Of a stretch of 6,378 nt of DNA, positions 6,126 to 6,378 are shown piece after piece. Position numbers and translations under genes: made by a program. The stretch is from an uncultured Eubacteriales bacterium (lineage in GTDB: Bacteria > Bacillota > Clostridia > Oscillospirales > Oscillospiraceae), in assembly GCA_900313295.1 (NCBI GenBank), contig OMQS01000190.1, positions 1 to 6,378 on the forward strand. The letters are read 5' to 3'. The stretch's first letter is position 1. The number at the start of each line of letters is the position of its first letter. Under the pieces are notes generated by a model. The model was not told where the DNA came from, did not search any database, and saw nothing but the letters and a program-made list of their open reading frames with translations.

Positions 6126-6154
6126 TATCCCGGCTGCAATTCGCAGCCGGGATA
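6126..6154 (-). terminator. 12-bp perfect hairpin, probable terminator on the - strand
   Basis: TATCCCGGCTGC and GCAGCCGGGATA pair perfectly around a 5-base loop. On the - strand the stem starts 7 bases after the stop codon of the decayed gene and is followed by CTTTTACC, a short U-tract. On the + strand no T-run follows. It would insulate the M20 promoter from upstream transcription. Confidence 0.6.
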
Positions 6155-6161
6155 GAAAAAT

Positions 6162-6346
6162 TCAGCATACGCCATCCATAATATTATCGTATTGCGTCTG
6201 GATGTGGTCATGGAATTCCTCGCTGGTCATAGATCGATGCAGGTCCGTGCCATTTTCAACCAGATAATTAAATACTCAAAGAATTCCCCCGCCGCATATT
6301 CAACACCGTACTCCTAAATTAGGTCAGCCACTACTTCTACCATCAT
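6162..6346 (-). pseudogene. Small decayed gene of unknown family (nonsense codon plus one-base deletion)
   Basis: From ATG at 6346 the - strand reads MMVEVVADLI, then TAG (6316-6314), then EYGVEYAAGEFFEYL in the same frame. Near 6266-6274 the coding sense moves to another frame, which continues NYLVENGTDLHRSMTSEEFH and on to a TGA at 6164-6162. Restoring one A in the TTTAATT run would join the two parts. Both parts have acidic, globular protein-like composition, and a hairpin follows the stop closely, as expected for a former gene end. The frame may extend upstream beyond 6346 (with another stop, TAA, near 6361). No family is recognised. The reconstruction rests only on how the translated pieces look. 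Confidence 0.45.
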
Positions 6347-6378
6347 CCCACCACTAACTTATTCGTCTTCTTTAAGAA

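Noticed and set aside
6026..6211. 61-codon - strand frame upstream of the M20 gene
   Set aside because: It runs through the 12-bp hairpin and both promoter hexamers of the M20 gene, has no ribosome site, and conflicts with the better-looking decayed frame at 6162-6346.
4771..6267. Long + strand open frames (4771-5454, 5497-6267, 5600-6115) opposite the M20 gene
   Set aside because: They are antisense to a gene with complete catalytic motifs, promoter and ribosome site. Their translations show no family pattern and follow from the GC-rich codon positions of the real gene.
6314..6316. TAG as a recoded (read-through) codon in the small gene
   Set aside because: A separate frame break in the same short gene and another stop upstream make ordinary decay simpler. 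No other recoding sign is seen in the window.

Overview
The window looks like a piece of a GC-rich Firmicute chromosome, most likely a gut Clostridia of the Oscillospiraceae type. The basis is the GC-rich codon choice (CTG, ATC, AAG, GCC) combined with strong AGGAGG-type ribosome sites, a Gram-positive style MMPL transporter, and a xxxLxxG-repeat exported protein. The taxonomic call is inference. Most of the window is ordinary; the unusual part is an AT-richer island between about 3270 and 4720.

Region 1 (1-3269, + strand) is a tightly coupled two-gene operon. It holds the C-terminal half of an MMPL/RND-type membrane transporter (cut off by the window start) and, overlapping it by 8 bases, a 728-residue secreted protein with two blocks of xxxLxxG heptads around a long Ala/Gln-rich helical section. 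A strong hairpin terminator closes the operon.

Region 2 (about 3270-4276, + strand) is visibly lower in GC. An intergenic stretch with overlapping palindromes and a short protein-like fragment leads into an intact 242-codon Fic-domain gene, followed by a perfect 16-bp terminator. The Fic protein has the right fold signature, but its catalytic histidine position is arginine, its motif glycine is cysteine, and the usual inhibitory glutamate position is alanine. It is therefore predicted not to be a normal AMPylator.

Region 3 (about 4285-4720, - strand) is a truncated IS3-family insertion sequence. It retains one terminal repeat, a complete orfA, and only about the first two dozen codons of orfB. 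A 13-bp perfect hairpin just inside the retained end buries the orfA ribosome-binding site.

Region 4 (4762-6057, - strand) is a complete M20-family metallo-amidohydrolase with all expected metal ligands, its own ribosome site and a near-consensus sigma-A promoter. Beyond it (6126-6378) are a hairpin and what appears to be a small decayed gene on the - strand, broken by a nonsense codon and a one-base deletion.

The modules do not form one pathway. The operon and the peptidase look like core chromosome, and the Fic gene plus IS remnant look like accessory material lodged between them. I see no CRISPR array, tRNA, rRNA or convincing new multi-gene system. The best candidate for something unusual is the catalytically altered Fic protein.
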